The translations under genes were made by a program, and so were the position numbers. The notes below the pieces were generated by a model. It saw only the letters and a list, made by a program, of their open reading frames with translations, was not told the DNA's origin and made no database searches. Positions 1 to 7,090 of a stretch of 7,090 nucleotides of DNA are shown here, piece by piece. The number at the start of each line of letters is the position of its first letter. Position 1 is the stretch's first letter. The stretch is from Acidobacteriota bacterium (GTDB lineage Bacteria > Acidobacteriota > Terriglobia > Terriglobales > Acidobacteriaceae), in assembly GCA_021810175.1 (NCBI GenBank), contig JAJZJJ010000143.1:1-7090 (forward strand). The letters run 5' to 3'.

Positions 1-460
1 CGCGGGCGTCGGAGTCGTCGAGGGTGGCGAGCGTCTGGCCTTCGGATACGCGCATGCCCTCCTCGGCATAGACAGCAGTGACGAGGCCGGTGACTTTGGC
101 GGCGATGGTCGCGCGGCGGCGGGGCGGGACCTAGCCGCTGGCATTGAGGATGGGGGCGGAACGGCTGTCCGCGGCGGGCTGGGCAACGGCCACCTGCACG
201 GCGACGGCGCGGTTCTGCGACCAGTAGAGAACAGCGCCGGCGAGGAGGGCAACGAGCACCAGGATTGCGGCCACGATGAAGGTGAAGCGGAGGGTTCGAC
301 TGGCGCCGCGGGAACGGTCCTCGATTTTGAGGCGGGAAAGGCCGGCACTGGTATCGGCTGAGGGCTGCGCGGCGTCGCGAGGGGGTTCGGGTTCCGAAGC
401 GGCTGGGTGAGCGACAGGACGGACGCCTGTGTTGGCCGATCTGGAGGGTATCCCGGCCAT
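1..460 (-). pseudogene. Periplasmic adaptor (HlyD/RND membrane-fusion) N-terminal part, interrupted by an in-frame amber stop; partial at window edge
   Basis: Seen: the frame opens with ATG at 460-458 and has a Pro/Ala-rich cytoplasmic N-terminus (residues 1-55) and one strong membrane helix (about 57-80, ending LYW). It then reaches APILNASG and meets TAG at 131-133. The same frame continues without another stop to the window edge, reading VPPRRRATIAAKVTG, then VYAEEGMRVSEGQTLATLD. This is a biotinyl/lipoyl-like hairpin half domain of the adaptor type. Family knowledge: adaptors of ABC or RND export pumps are anchored by one N-terminal helix and bridge the inner-membrane pump to the outer-membrane channel. 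They often carry NASGYV at this point, so the stop replaces a Tyr codon. A GGAGGT box at 464-469 lies only 3 nt before the ATG. The pump genes would lie further left, outside the window. The gene could be broken, read through, or affected by a base error. It is not an E2 lipoyl domain: it has a membrane anchor and no DKA lysine motif. The adaptor family is fairly sure; the functional state is not. Confidence 0.72.
131..133 (-). other. In-frame TAG (amber) inside the adaptor reading frame
   Basis: The minus-strand codon is TAG, directly after AGC GGC (Ser-Gly) and before GTC (Val). Homologous adaptors usually have Tyr here (ASGYV). One C-to-G change in TAC would create this stop. No frameshift is needed: 43 further sense codons follow in the same frame up to the window edge. 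I infer a point nonsense mutation or sequence error. Confidence 0.75.
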
Positions 461-600
461 GGGACCTCCGACGGCAGAAGGCAGACGACCGCTCGGCCAG
501 GTTCGGATGGCGGACAGTTTTCCGCCTTCTGGTAGCGGGATTATCCTGCGGCGGGACGTGTGGTGCTGTGATGGCAGTCACCGGCGATGCAGAGGCCAGG

Positions 601-634
601 GATTGGAATGCGCCCGGCTGCAGGGCCGGGCGCA
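601..634 (-). terminator. Hairpin downstream of the E1 beta gene, candidate terminator
   Basis: A perfect 10-bp inverted repeat (609-618 with 625-634, arm TGCGCCCGGC on the minus strand) encloses a 6-nt loop. It starts 6 nt beyond the E1 beta stop codon. The stem is very GC-rich, as in intrinsic terminators. On the minus strand the downstream tail is only TTCCAATC, so the U-tract is weak. It may be an inefficient terminator or a 3'-end stabilising hairpin. The rest of the 461-640 gap has no gene. It holds a smaller 6-bp hairpin (509-526) and a lone GATAAT-like -10 box at 540-545 that could serve the adaptor gene, but no convincing -35 box is paired with it. Confidence 0.5.
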
Positions 635-640
635 CGCAGA

Positions 641-1627
641 TCAGTAGCGGATGACGCGCTGCATGGCGGCCATGATCTTGTCGACATTGGGCATGTAGAA
701 CTCCTCCATGGGCGCGGCGGCGGGGATGGCGGGAATGTCGGGCGGGGTGACGCGGACGATGGGAGCATCGAGGCAGTCGAAAGCCTGCTCGGCGATGGTG
801 GCGGCGATCTCGGCGCCGATGCCGAGGGTGCGATTGTCCTCATGCACGATGACGACGCGGCTGGTGCGGGCAACGGAGTTGAGGATGGTGTCCTTGTCCC
901 AGGGAGCGAGGGTGCGGAGGTCGATGACTTCGACATCGATGCCGTGCTCCTGCTTCATGCGTTCGGCGGCCTGAAGCGTGAGCTGCAGGGTATAGCCGTA
1001 GGAGACGGCGGTGATGTGGGTGCCGGGGCGTTTGATGTCGGCTTTGAGGAGCGGGATGGTGTAGTCGCCGGAGGAGACTTCTTCCTTCAGCGAGCGGTAG
1101 AGCTTTTTGTGCTCAAAGAACATGACGGGGTTGTCGTCGCGGATGGCCGATTTGAGGAGGCCTTTGGCGTCGCTGGGCGAGGATGGCGCTACGACGACGA
1201 GGCCGGGCGTGTGGATGAACCAGCTGGTGTTGGTCTGCGAATGATAGAGGCCGCCGCCGACTCCGCCGCCGTAGCAGACGCGCACGGTGAGGGGGCAGGT
1301 CTGGGTCCCGGCGCTGCGGTAGCGGAGGCGAGCCGCCTGCTGGGTGAGGGCGTCCATCGCCGGGGTGATGAAGTCGGCGAACTGAATCTCAGCGACCGGG
1401 CGAAGGCCGGACATGGCGGCTCCGATGGAGGAGCTGACGATGACGCCCTCGGCGAGAGGCGAATCGATGACGCGATCTGCACCGAATTCTTCCTGCAGGC
1501 CGCGGGTGGCCTTGAAGACGCCGCCCATTTTGCCGACGTCTTCGCCGATGAGGTAGACGTTCTCATCGCGGGCGAGTTCTTCCCGGAGAGCTGTGTTGAT
1601 GGCATCGATGTAAGTCATGACGGGCAT
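641..1627 (-). CDS. 2-oxoacid dehydrogenase E1 component, beta subunit (branched-chain type)
   Basis: With the alpha subunit it forms the ThDP-dependent E1 that decarboxylates a 2-oxoacid and passes the acyl group to the lipoyl E2 in the cytoplasm. The protein is 328 aa, the normal family length. Seen: the IGEDVG motif at 27-32, where E29 corresponds to the Glu that activates ThDP. GGVFKATRGL follows at 35-44, then AEIQFADFI (79-87), RYRS (102-105), GGGLYHSQ (124-131, H129 the conserved active-site His), DAKGLL (153-158), FFEHKKLYR (170-178) and the C-terminal transketolase-like domain with EVIDLRTL (233-240). The opening MPVMTYIDA and the closing MEEFYMPNVDKI closely resemble Bacillus BfmBAB as I recall it, so I favour a branched-chain substrate over pyruvate. 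The start is supported by AGGAGA (1634-1639), 6 nt before the ATG. This box lies inside the last codons of the alpha gene, only 3 nt separate the two genes, and translation is probably coupled. No E2 or E3 gene is present in the window. Confidence 0.93.
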   Translation of the reverse strand: MPVMTYIDAINTALREELARDENVYLIGEDVGKMGGVFKATRGLQEEFGADRVIDSPLAEGVIVSSSIGAAMSGLRPVAEIQFADFITPAMDALTQQAARLRYRSAGTQTCPLTVRVCYGGGVGGGLYHSQTNTSWFIHTPGLVVVAPSSPSDAKGLLKSAIRDDNPVMFFEHKKLYRSLKEEVSSGDYTIPLLKADIKRPGTHITAVSYGYTLQLTLQAAERMKQEHGIDVEVIDLRTLAPWDKDTILNSVARTSRVVIVHEDNRTLGIGAEIAATIAEQAFDCLDAPIVRVTPPDIPAIPAAAPMEEFYMPNVDKIMAAMQRVIRY

Positions 1628-1630
1628 GGG

Positions 1631-2746
1631 TCATCTCCTCACGAGATTGAGGCTGGGGCTCCAGGTTCTTTGGTCCAGAGCGCGTTCGCGGATGCTGAAG
1701 GAGAAGACGTGGTCGAGGGCTTCCTGACCTTCCGCCACGGGGGAGCTTTCAGCGAAGTCGATGGCTTCCTGAATTTCCTTCTGGAAGCCGTCGAGCAGTT
1801 CCTGCTTCCAGGCGGCAGTCCACAGGCCGAGATGCTCCATGCGGGTTTCCATGGCGGTGAGGGGATCGCGCTCTTTCCATTCCTTTACTTCTTCGGGAGT
1901 GCGGTACTTTGCGGGATCGATTTCGGAGTGGCCGTACCAGCGGTAGGTTTTGCATTCGAGCAGCGTTGCGCCATGGCCTTCGCGGGCGCGCTGGATGGCC
2001 TGCTGCGCGGCGCGGTAGACGGCGACGACATCGTTGCCATCGACGGTGACGCCGGGAATGCCGTAGCCCTGCGCCTTGAGGCTGATGTCGGTGACGGCGG
2101 TCTGCAGGTGCAGCGGAACCGACTCCGCATAGAGGTTGTTGATGACGACGAAGACGATGGGAAGCTTCTGCACGCCGGCGAAATTCACGGCTTCGTGCCA
2201 GAAGCCGAGGCTGGTGGAGCCGTCTCCGGAGAGCGCAATGACGACGTTGGGCTGGCGGCGCATTTTGTAGGCGAGGGCGATGCCGGTGCCGATGTTGAGC
2301 TGGGCCGCGATGGTGGACGACGGAGTGATGATGTTGAGCGGGGCATAGCCGCAGTGCGCGGGAGCGGAGCGGCCCTGGTCGGGGCTGGTGCGGCGGCCAT
2401 AGAGCTGAGCGAAGAGCAGGTTGAGCGGAGTGCCCTTCATGATGTGGGTGATGAAGCTGCGGTGGGAGGGCGCGATGGCGTCCTCGGGGAGCAGATCCAT
2501 GGTGACGCCGACGGCGGTGGCTTCCTGCCCGACAGCGGCAAAGTAGTTGCCGGCAAAGCGGCCCTGGCGGAAGAGGGTGCGGATGCGCTCTTCGACGGTG
2601 CGGCACTTGAGCATGTATTCGTAGAGCCGGCGCAGCGTTGCTTCAGGCAATGGGGGAGCGGCTGGGGTGTGAAGGGACTGTTCGAGTGCGAGCGGGGAGG
2701 GCTGTTCCGAGGCTGGCTCCTCGATCCATGCAGTTGCGGTTGCCAT
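1631..2746 (-). CDS. 2-oxoacid dehydrogenase E1 component, alpha subunit
   Basis: This is the ThDP- and Mg-binding half of the E1 heterotetramer. The protein is 371 aa. Residues 1-33 are a Pro/Ala-rich, low-complexity extension, and the conserved domain begins near RRLYEYMLKCRTVEER (39-54). Seen: QEATAVG (74-80), the cofactor motif GDGSTSLGFWHEAVNFAG (174-191) closing with NN at 203-204, GYGIPGVTVDGNDVVAVY (227-244), and TYRWYGHSEIDPAKYR (267-282) holding the conserved His273 of the phosphorylation-loop region. Mixed character: GRSAPAHCGY with ITPSSTIAAQL resembles the branched-chain family, while the ThDP stretch and YGHS resemble pyruvate/acetoin enzymes. The loop SHRSFITH (94-101) has Phe98 where pyruvate and acetoin enzymes have a His. 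The substrate is therefore uncertain; the partner beta subunit leans to branched-chain acids. The start is supported by GGAG at 2755-2758, 8 nt before the ATG. It is the first gene of the E1 pair, with 127 nt of untranslated sequence in front. Confidence 0.92.
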   Translation of the reverse strand: MATATAWIEEPASEQPSPLALEQSLHTPAAPPLPEATLRRLYEYMLKCRTVEERIRTLFRQGRFAGNYFAAVGQEATAVGVTMDLLPEDAIAPSHRSFITHIMKGTPLNLLFAQLYGRRTSPDQGRSAPAHCGYAPLNIITPSSTIAAQLNIGTGIALAYKMRRQPNVVIALSGDGSTSLGFWHEAVNFAGVQKLPIVFVVINNLYAESVPLHLQTAVTDISLKAQGYGIPGVTVDGNDVVAVYRAAQQAIQRAREGHGATLLECKTYRWYGHSEIDPAKYRTPEEVKEWKERDPLTAMETRMEHLGLWTAAWKQELLDGFQKEIQEAIDFAESSPVAEGQEALDHVFSFSIRERALDQRTWSPSLNLVRR

Positions 2747-2790
2747 TTCTTTATCTCCATTGCCAGCGTAGAGAGGGCGGAAGGCGGGAA

Positions 2791-2808
2791 CAGTAACTTA
2801 TGTCACTG
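2791..2808. promoter_or_regulatory. Short inverted repeat upstream of the E1 genes, possible operator
   Basis: CAGTAAC, a TTAT spacer, and GTCACTG form an imperfect palindrome (6 of 7 positions match). It is centred about 53 nt upstream of the E1 alpha start, in the only sizeable gap (2747-2873) before that gene. Size and position suit a dimeric regulator site, but no good promoter hexamers could be set around it. It may be chance. Confidence 0.25.
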
Positions 2809-2873
2809 GGAGGCGGAGAAACGGAGAGATTTTTGCAGCCGGAGGAGAATGGACGCGATTGCCGGCAGGGCTC

Positions 2874-3236
2874 TTATTTGGAGGTGGATTTTCGTTCGGT
2901 GAGGTAATGGCGCAGGGCCACGGCGTTATTGTGCTGCGGATCGCGTGCGCTGAAGACGAAGGTGACGCGTCCCTGGCTGAGGAGTTTCCGCAGATCGTCG
3001 ACGGCTTGCGGTTGCTGGTCGAGCTCGGCGAAGTAGCGGCGCTGGAATTCTTCCCACTTCTCCGGCTCGTGGTGGAACCACTGGCGGAGAGCGGTGCTGG
3101 GAGCCAGTTCCTTCAGCCAATGGTCGAGATGGAGGGCCTGTTTGCTGATGCCGCGGGGCCACAGCCGGTCCACGAGAATGCGCCGGCCGTCGTCGCCGGC
3201 AGCCGGTTCCTGAGCGCGTTTGAGGCGGATGTCCAT
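2874..3236 (-). CDS. DUF488 family protein, YeaO-like
   Basis: A small cytoplasmic protein of 120 aa, the usual length for the YeaO branch of DUF488. Seen: RRILVDRLWPRG (18-29), WLKELAPS (40-47), then HHEPEKWEEFQRRYFAEL (55-72) and VTFVFSARDPQHNNA (91-105). These are the blocks I recognise as the family signature, including the Arg/Trp/Pro cluster near the N-terminus. There is no signal peptide or membrane segment. The biochemical role of the family is not established, and I do not assign one. The start ATG is preceded by GGAG at 3247-3250, 10 nt away, a slightly long spacing. The gap to the upstream methyltransferase gene is 57 nt on the same strand, so the two may be co-transcribed. The 127-nt gap downstream separates it from the E1 genes. 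Confidence 0.88.
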   Translation of the reverse strand: MDIRLKRAQEPAAGDDGRRILVDRLWPRGISKQALHLDHWLKELAPSTALRQWFHHEPEKWEEFQRRYFAELDQQPQAVDDLRKLLSQGRVTFVFSARDPQHNNAVALRHYLTERKSTSK

Positions 3237-3293
3237 GGTGGTCGAGCTCCGCGTTTGGCGGTGGCCTGCTTTGCAGACAGCCGCGAGACCAGA

Positions 3294-3899
3294 TTACGCC
3301 TTGCGGAGGACCCAGGTGGTCATGGCGCGCTGATTCATGACGACGGTGGTTTTGATTGGGTCGGCGAGTTCGCCGACTTGTTCGGTGAGCGAGAGGAGCA
3401 GCGCTTCGTCGACCAGGTAGCGCTCGGAACCATCGGGTAGTTTGCAGCGGCGGCCGTGGATGGGCTCGATCTGATTTTCGATGCCAATGGATGTGGCCAG
3501 GCGACAGAAGAAGAGTCCGCCGGGCCGGAGGACGCGCAGAGAGCCGCGGAGCATGGCGTGGAAGTGGTCGTCGTCCTGCGCGAAGTGAAGGACGGCGCTG
3601 CTGATGACGACGTCGGCGGTCGAGTCTTCAAAGGACATGCGCTCGACTGGCTCGACGCGAAAATTGGATTCGGGAAGCGATGGGGCGAGGGAGCGGGCGA
3701 GGGTGCGGACGTTTTCGATGGCCTGGGGGCTGGCGTCGGCGGCGCGGACCTCGTAGCCTTCGCGCAGCAGGTAGACGAGATTGCGACCGGAACCGCATCC
3801 GGCATCGAGAATGCTCATGCCGGGCTGAACGCGGCCGCGCAGCAGCTGGTCGAAGAGGTAGATGTCGATCTGGCCGAATTGTTCCTGGAGCGTGGGCAT
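3294..3899 (-). CDS. Class I SAM-dependent methyltransferase
   Basis: A 201-aa cytoplasmic enzyme predicted to transfer a methyl group from S-adenosylmethionine to an unknown acceptor. Seen: motif I, ILDAGCGSGRN (30-40), the glycine-rich SAM loop. An acidic residue that should contact the ribose follows in VRAADASP (51-58), then ADVVISSAVLHF (95-106) after strand 4, and LRVLRPGG (121-128) as the post-strand motif. The overall fold is a compact Methyltransf_11/25 type with a short N-terminal helix region and no added substrate domain. It resembles small TehB-like enzymes in size, but nothing fixes the substrate. The ATG at 3899-3897 has no clear Shine-Dalgarno sequence. It lies 42 nt after the stop of the preceding DUF4174 gene, so translation may rely on coupling or an unusual start region. 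No alternative start fits better, because the motif block begins soon after. Confidence 0.9.
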   Translation of the reverse strand: MPTLQEQFGQIDIYLFDQLLRGRVQPGMSILDAGCGSGRNLVYLLREGYEVRAADASPQAIENVRTLARSLAPSLPESNFRVEPVERMSFEDSTADVVISSAVLHFAQDDDHFHAMLRGSLRVLRPGGLFFCRLATSIGIENQIEPIHGRRCKLPDGSERYLVDEALLLSLTEQVGELADPIKTTVVMNQRAMTTWVLRKA

Positions 3900-3941
3900 G
3901 CTGATGACGATAGCACCCGCGGTGCGCGGAGGGCGGAGCGG

Positions 3942-4427
3942 TTAGTTGGCGTCTTTCCGGAGCTCTTCTCGCTGGCGCAGGGGCGTGCGATCGATGATGT
4001 GGTTCAGGTGGAAGGGATCGACGGGAGCGTGGGTGCGGAACATGATGGCGCCGTCCTCGTCGAGGAGGAGGATGGTAAATTCGCTGACGGGAATGTGGAA
4101 CTGGCGGCGCACCTCGTCCATCTGCGCCTGAGGCAGGATGGTCCATGGGGCGTCGAGCGGCGGATTGATCCGGCTGCCGTTGGGAGTGATGGGGGTGAAG
4201 AGGACGAAGCGGTCCATCATGTCGTCGGCGTCGCCATCGAGGAGGTGTTCCTGGCGGGTCAGCAGCGGATTGGCGGGACTGGGAGCGAATACGAGCAGCG
4301 CACGGTAGCAGTTGTGAATGGCGGCAAAGGTTTTGGGCACCACGATGCAGGAGTGGTGAGCCTGCGCGGATGCAGCGCCGGGGAGCAGGAAGAGAGCGAT
4401 CGAAAGGAAGAAGGATTTCTTCAGCAT
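3942..4427 (-). CDS. Secreted DUF4174 domain protein
   Basis: A 161-aa exported protein. Seen: a classic signal peptide with KK at 3-4, a hydrophobic core FFLSIALFLLPG (6-17), and likely signal peptidase I cleavage after ASA (residue 21) or AQA (23). The mature part matches my memory of DUF4174: YRALLVFAPSPANPLLTRQ (41-59), then RFVLFTPI (73-80), FTILLLDEDGAIMFR (117-131), and the ending IIDRTPLRQREELR (144-157), corresponding to the typical ID-MP-R-E-R finish. Two Cys (27, 40) are present but not as a CxxC pair. The role is unknown; the domain looks like a thioredoxin-like alpha/beta fold without the redox motif, which is an inference. It lies 40 nt past the putative ilvC terminator hairpin and has no strong ribosome binding site, only a GGAA-like stretch. 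It precedes the methyltransferase gene on the same strand. Confidence 0.8.
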   Translation of the reverse strand: MLKKSFFLSIALFLLPGAASAQAHHSCIVVPKTFAAIHNCYRALLVFAPSPANPLLTRQEHLLDGDADDMMDRFVLFTPITPNGSRINPPLDAPWTILPQAQMDEVRRQFHIPVSEFTILLLDEDGAIMFRTHAPVDPFHLNHIIDRTPLRQREELRKDAN

Positions 4428-4466
4428 GGGGGGATCGTTCCGCTGAATGTGAGACGCAGCACGGAG

Positions 4467-4504
4467 AAAAATGGGATGCCGCTGCCAGGCGGCATCCCAT
4501 TTTG
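4467..4504 (-). terminator. Strong intrinsic terminator after ilvC (structurally bidirectional)
   Basis: A perfect 15-bp stem (4468-4482 with 4489-4503) encloses a 6-nt loop. The stem has a GC-rich core, AAAA at one end and TTTT at the other, so the minus-strand transcript ends its right arm in a U-run (five Us with 4467). It begins 14 nt beyond the ilvC stop codon. This is the textbook form of a factor-independent terminator and should end the ilvBNC transcript. By symmetry it could also stop a plus-strand transcript, but no plus-strand gene is supported. Confidence 0.88.
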
Positions 4505-4518
4505 CTTTGGTACGGATG

Positions 4519-6223
<1,705 letters not shown>

Positions 6224-6240
6224 ATTCGCCTCCGTGTCTC

Positions 6241-7090
6241 CTATTTGTCCTGCGCTGTTTCCACCAGCGGGTTGTTGGGGCGGCGGATCATTTCGTGCAG
6301 GGCCGATCCGGCGGGGATCATGGGATAGACCGAGTCTTCCTTCTCGACCAGGAAATTGATGAGGTAAGGGGCCTTGTGGCCGCGGGCGGCAGCGACGGCG
6401 GGCATGACTTCGGCGCGGGTGCGCACGGCCTGGCCTTCGATGTTGTGCGCGGCGGCGAGCTTGACGAAGTCGGGGCTGAGCATGGGCGAGGACTGGTAGT
6501 TCTTCTCGTAGAAGAACTCCTGCCACTGGCGAACCATGCCGAGATAGCCGTTGTTGACGACGGCAATGTTGATGTCCAGTTCTTCCTGGGCGGCGGTGGA
6601 AAGCTCGGCGGCGGTCATCTGGAAGCCGCCGTCGCCGGCGATGACCCAGACTTCCTTATCCGGGCAGGCGATTTTTGCGCCGATGGCGGCGGGAAGGGCG
6701 AAGCCCATGGTGCCGAGTCCGCCGGAGGTGATGAGGGTGCGGGGCTCGTCGTGCTTGTAGTACTGGGCTTCCCACATCTGATGCTGGCCGACGTCGGTGA
6801 CGACGATGGCTTTGCCCTCGGTGGCGCGCCAGAGGTCGTGCATGACGTGCGCGGCGTAGAGATGGCCGTTGTCGGGAAGGTTGCGAATGTCGCGGACGGC
6901 GACTTCGCCCTTGCCCGATTCGATTTCGCGCAGCCAGGCTGTTTCCTGGGCTTCGCCGCGCGGGGCCAGATGCGGAAGGAGCGCTTCGAGAACCTCTTTG
7001 AGGTCGCCGATGAGGGCAACGTCCGCCTTCACGTTCTTGTTGATTTCGGCGGGATCGATCTCGATGTGGATCTTCTTTGCGTTGGGGGCG
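6241..7090 (-). CDS. ilvB: Acetolactate synthase large (catalytic) subunit, 3' part
   Basis: First common step of valine, leucine and isoleucine synthesis: ThDP- and FAD-dependent condensation of two pyruvates, or of pyruvate with 2-oxobutyrate. Only the last 282 codons are in the window; the start lies beyond the right edge. Seen: KKIHIEIDPAEINKN at the edge, from the end of the central FAD/TPP-M domain. Then VTDVGQHQMWEAQYY and TSGGLGTMGFALPAAIGAK of the C-terminal ThDP domain. The cofactor motif starts GDGGFQMTAAELSTAAQE (GDG codons 6628-6636) and closes with NN (codons 6550-6555). NGYLGMVRQWQEFFY carries the Trp (codon 6523-6525) equivalent to the well-known herbicide-contact position, unchanged here. 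It ends in VETAQDK. A GTG within this stretch (7030-7032) is not the start, because family sequence continues upstream of it. It is the first visible gene of the ilvBNC run, directly followed by its small subunit. Confidence 0.97.
   Translation of the reverse strand, partial: APNAKKIHIEIDPAEINKNVKADVALIGDLKEVLEALLPHLAPRGEAQETAWLREIESGKGEVAVRDIRNLPDNGHLYAAHVMHDLWRATEGKAIVVTDVGQHQMWEAQYYKHDEPRTLITSGGLGTMGFALPAAIGAKIACPDKEVWVIAGDGGFQMTAAELSTAAQEELDINIAVVNNGYLGMVRQWQEFFYEKNYQSSPMLSPDFVKLAAAHNIEGQAVRTRAEVMPAVAAARGHKAPYLINFLVEKEDSVYPMIPAGSALHEMIRRPNNPLVETAQDK

Noticed and set aside
1..130. Possible lipoyl domain of an E2 acyltransferase belonging with the E1 genes
   Set aside because: The frame continues from a membrane-anchored N-terminus with NASG, and the hairpin reads EEGMRVSEGQTLATLDDSD without the DKA lysine of lipoyl domains. 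It fits an export adaptor better.
509..526. 6-bp hairpin (GGCGGA with TCCGCC) upstream of the adaptor gene
   Set aside because: Short, no T-run on the coding strand, and easily expected by chance in such GC-rich sequence.
587..2902. A 771-codon open frame on the plus strand opposite both E1 genes
   Set aside because: It lies wholly antisense to two well-recognised enzymes, is Gly/Asp/Ala/Val-rich with no recognisable domain, and is the expected mirror of GC-rich codon use. The same applies to plus-strand frames at 2859-3440, 3456-4766, 4471-5592 and 5741-6328.
3913..3925. 5-bp inverted repeat (GCACC, CGC, GGTGC) just upstream of the methyltransferase start
   Set aside because: Too short to claim as an operator or terminator; likely chance.
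6224..6526. An ilvN start about 100 codons further upstream
   Set aside because: That extension is Arg/Pro-rich shadow sequence lying over the ilvB 3' end. The conserved ACT domain begins exactly at the ATG at 6223, which has a proper ribosome binding site.
7030..7032. GTG as a possible start of ilvB
   Set aside because: The frame stays open upstream and encodes conserved acetolactate synthase sequence (KKIHIEIDPAEINKN), so the gene simply runs off the window.

Overview
This is a GC-rich bacterial chromosome segment with every supported gene on the minus strand, so it reads right to left. It holds housekeeping metabolism plus a few poorly characterised small genes. The overall style suggests an Acidobacteriota (Terriglobia-like) genome: an ilvB-ilvN-ilvC run, an E1 alpha/beta pair of branched-chain type, and a membrane-fusion adaptor whose conserved motif would be ASGY. 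This is inferred from recalled family resemblance, not from a database search.

Region 1 (7090 to about 4467) is a branched-chain amino acid operon. It contains the 3' part of acetolactate synthase large subunit (ilvB), the small regulatory subunit (ilvN) and ketol-acid reductoisomerase (ilvC). Intergenic gaps are 17 and 52 nt, each with a good ribosome binding site. A 15-bp perfect hairpin with A/T flanks sits 14 nt past the ilvC stop and looks like the operon terminator. Together these genes carry out the first two steps of valine, leucine and isoleucine synthesis.

Region 2 (4427 to 2874) holds three small genes in series: a secreted DUF4174 protein, a class I SAM-dependent methyltransferase and a YeaO-like DUF488 protein. 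Their functions are not known from the sequence.

Region 3 (2746 to about 601) encodes a ThDP-dependent 2-oxoacid dehydrogenase E1, alpha then beta. The two genes are translationally coupled: the beta ribosome binding site lies in the last codons of alpha. The beta subunit looks strongly branched-chain type. The alpha subunit mixes branched-chain and pyruvate/acetoin-type features. No E2 or E3 gene is visible. A hairpin follows the beta gene.

Region 4 (460 to 1, running off the left edge) is the N-terminal part of a membrane-anchored periplasmic adaptor of the HlyD/RND type. An in-frame amber codon interrupts it exactly where the family normally has a tyrosine. The frame is otherwise open on both sides, so this is a single nonsense change, a sequence error or recoding.

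I found no CRISPR array, tRNA, rRNA, insertion sequence, phage gene or defence-type system. The most notable points are the interrupted adaptor gene and the unusual active-site loop of the E1 alpha subunit. I do not see evidence for an undescribed multi-gene system here.
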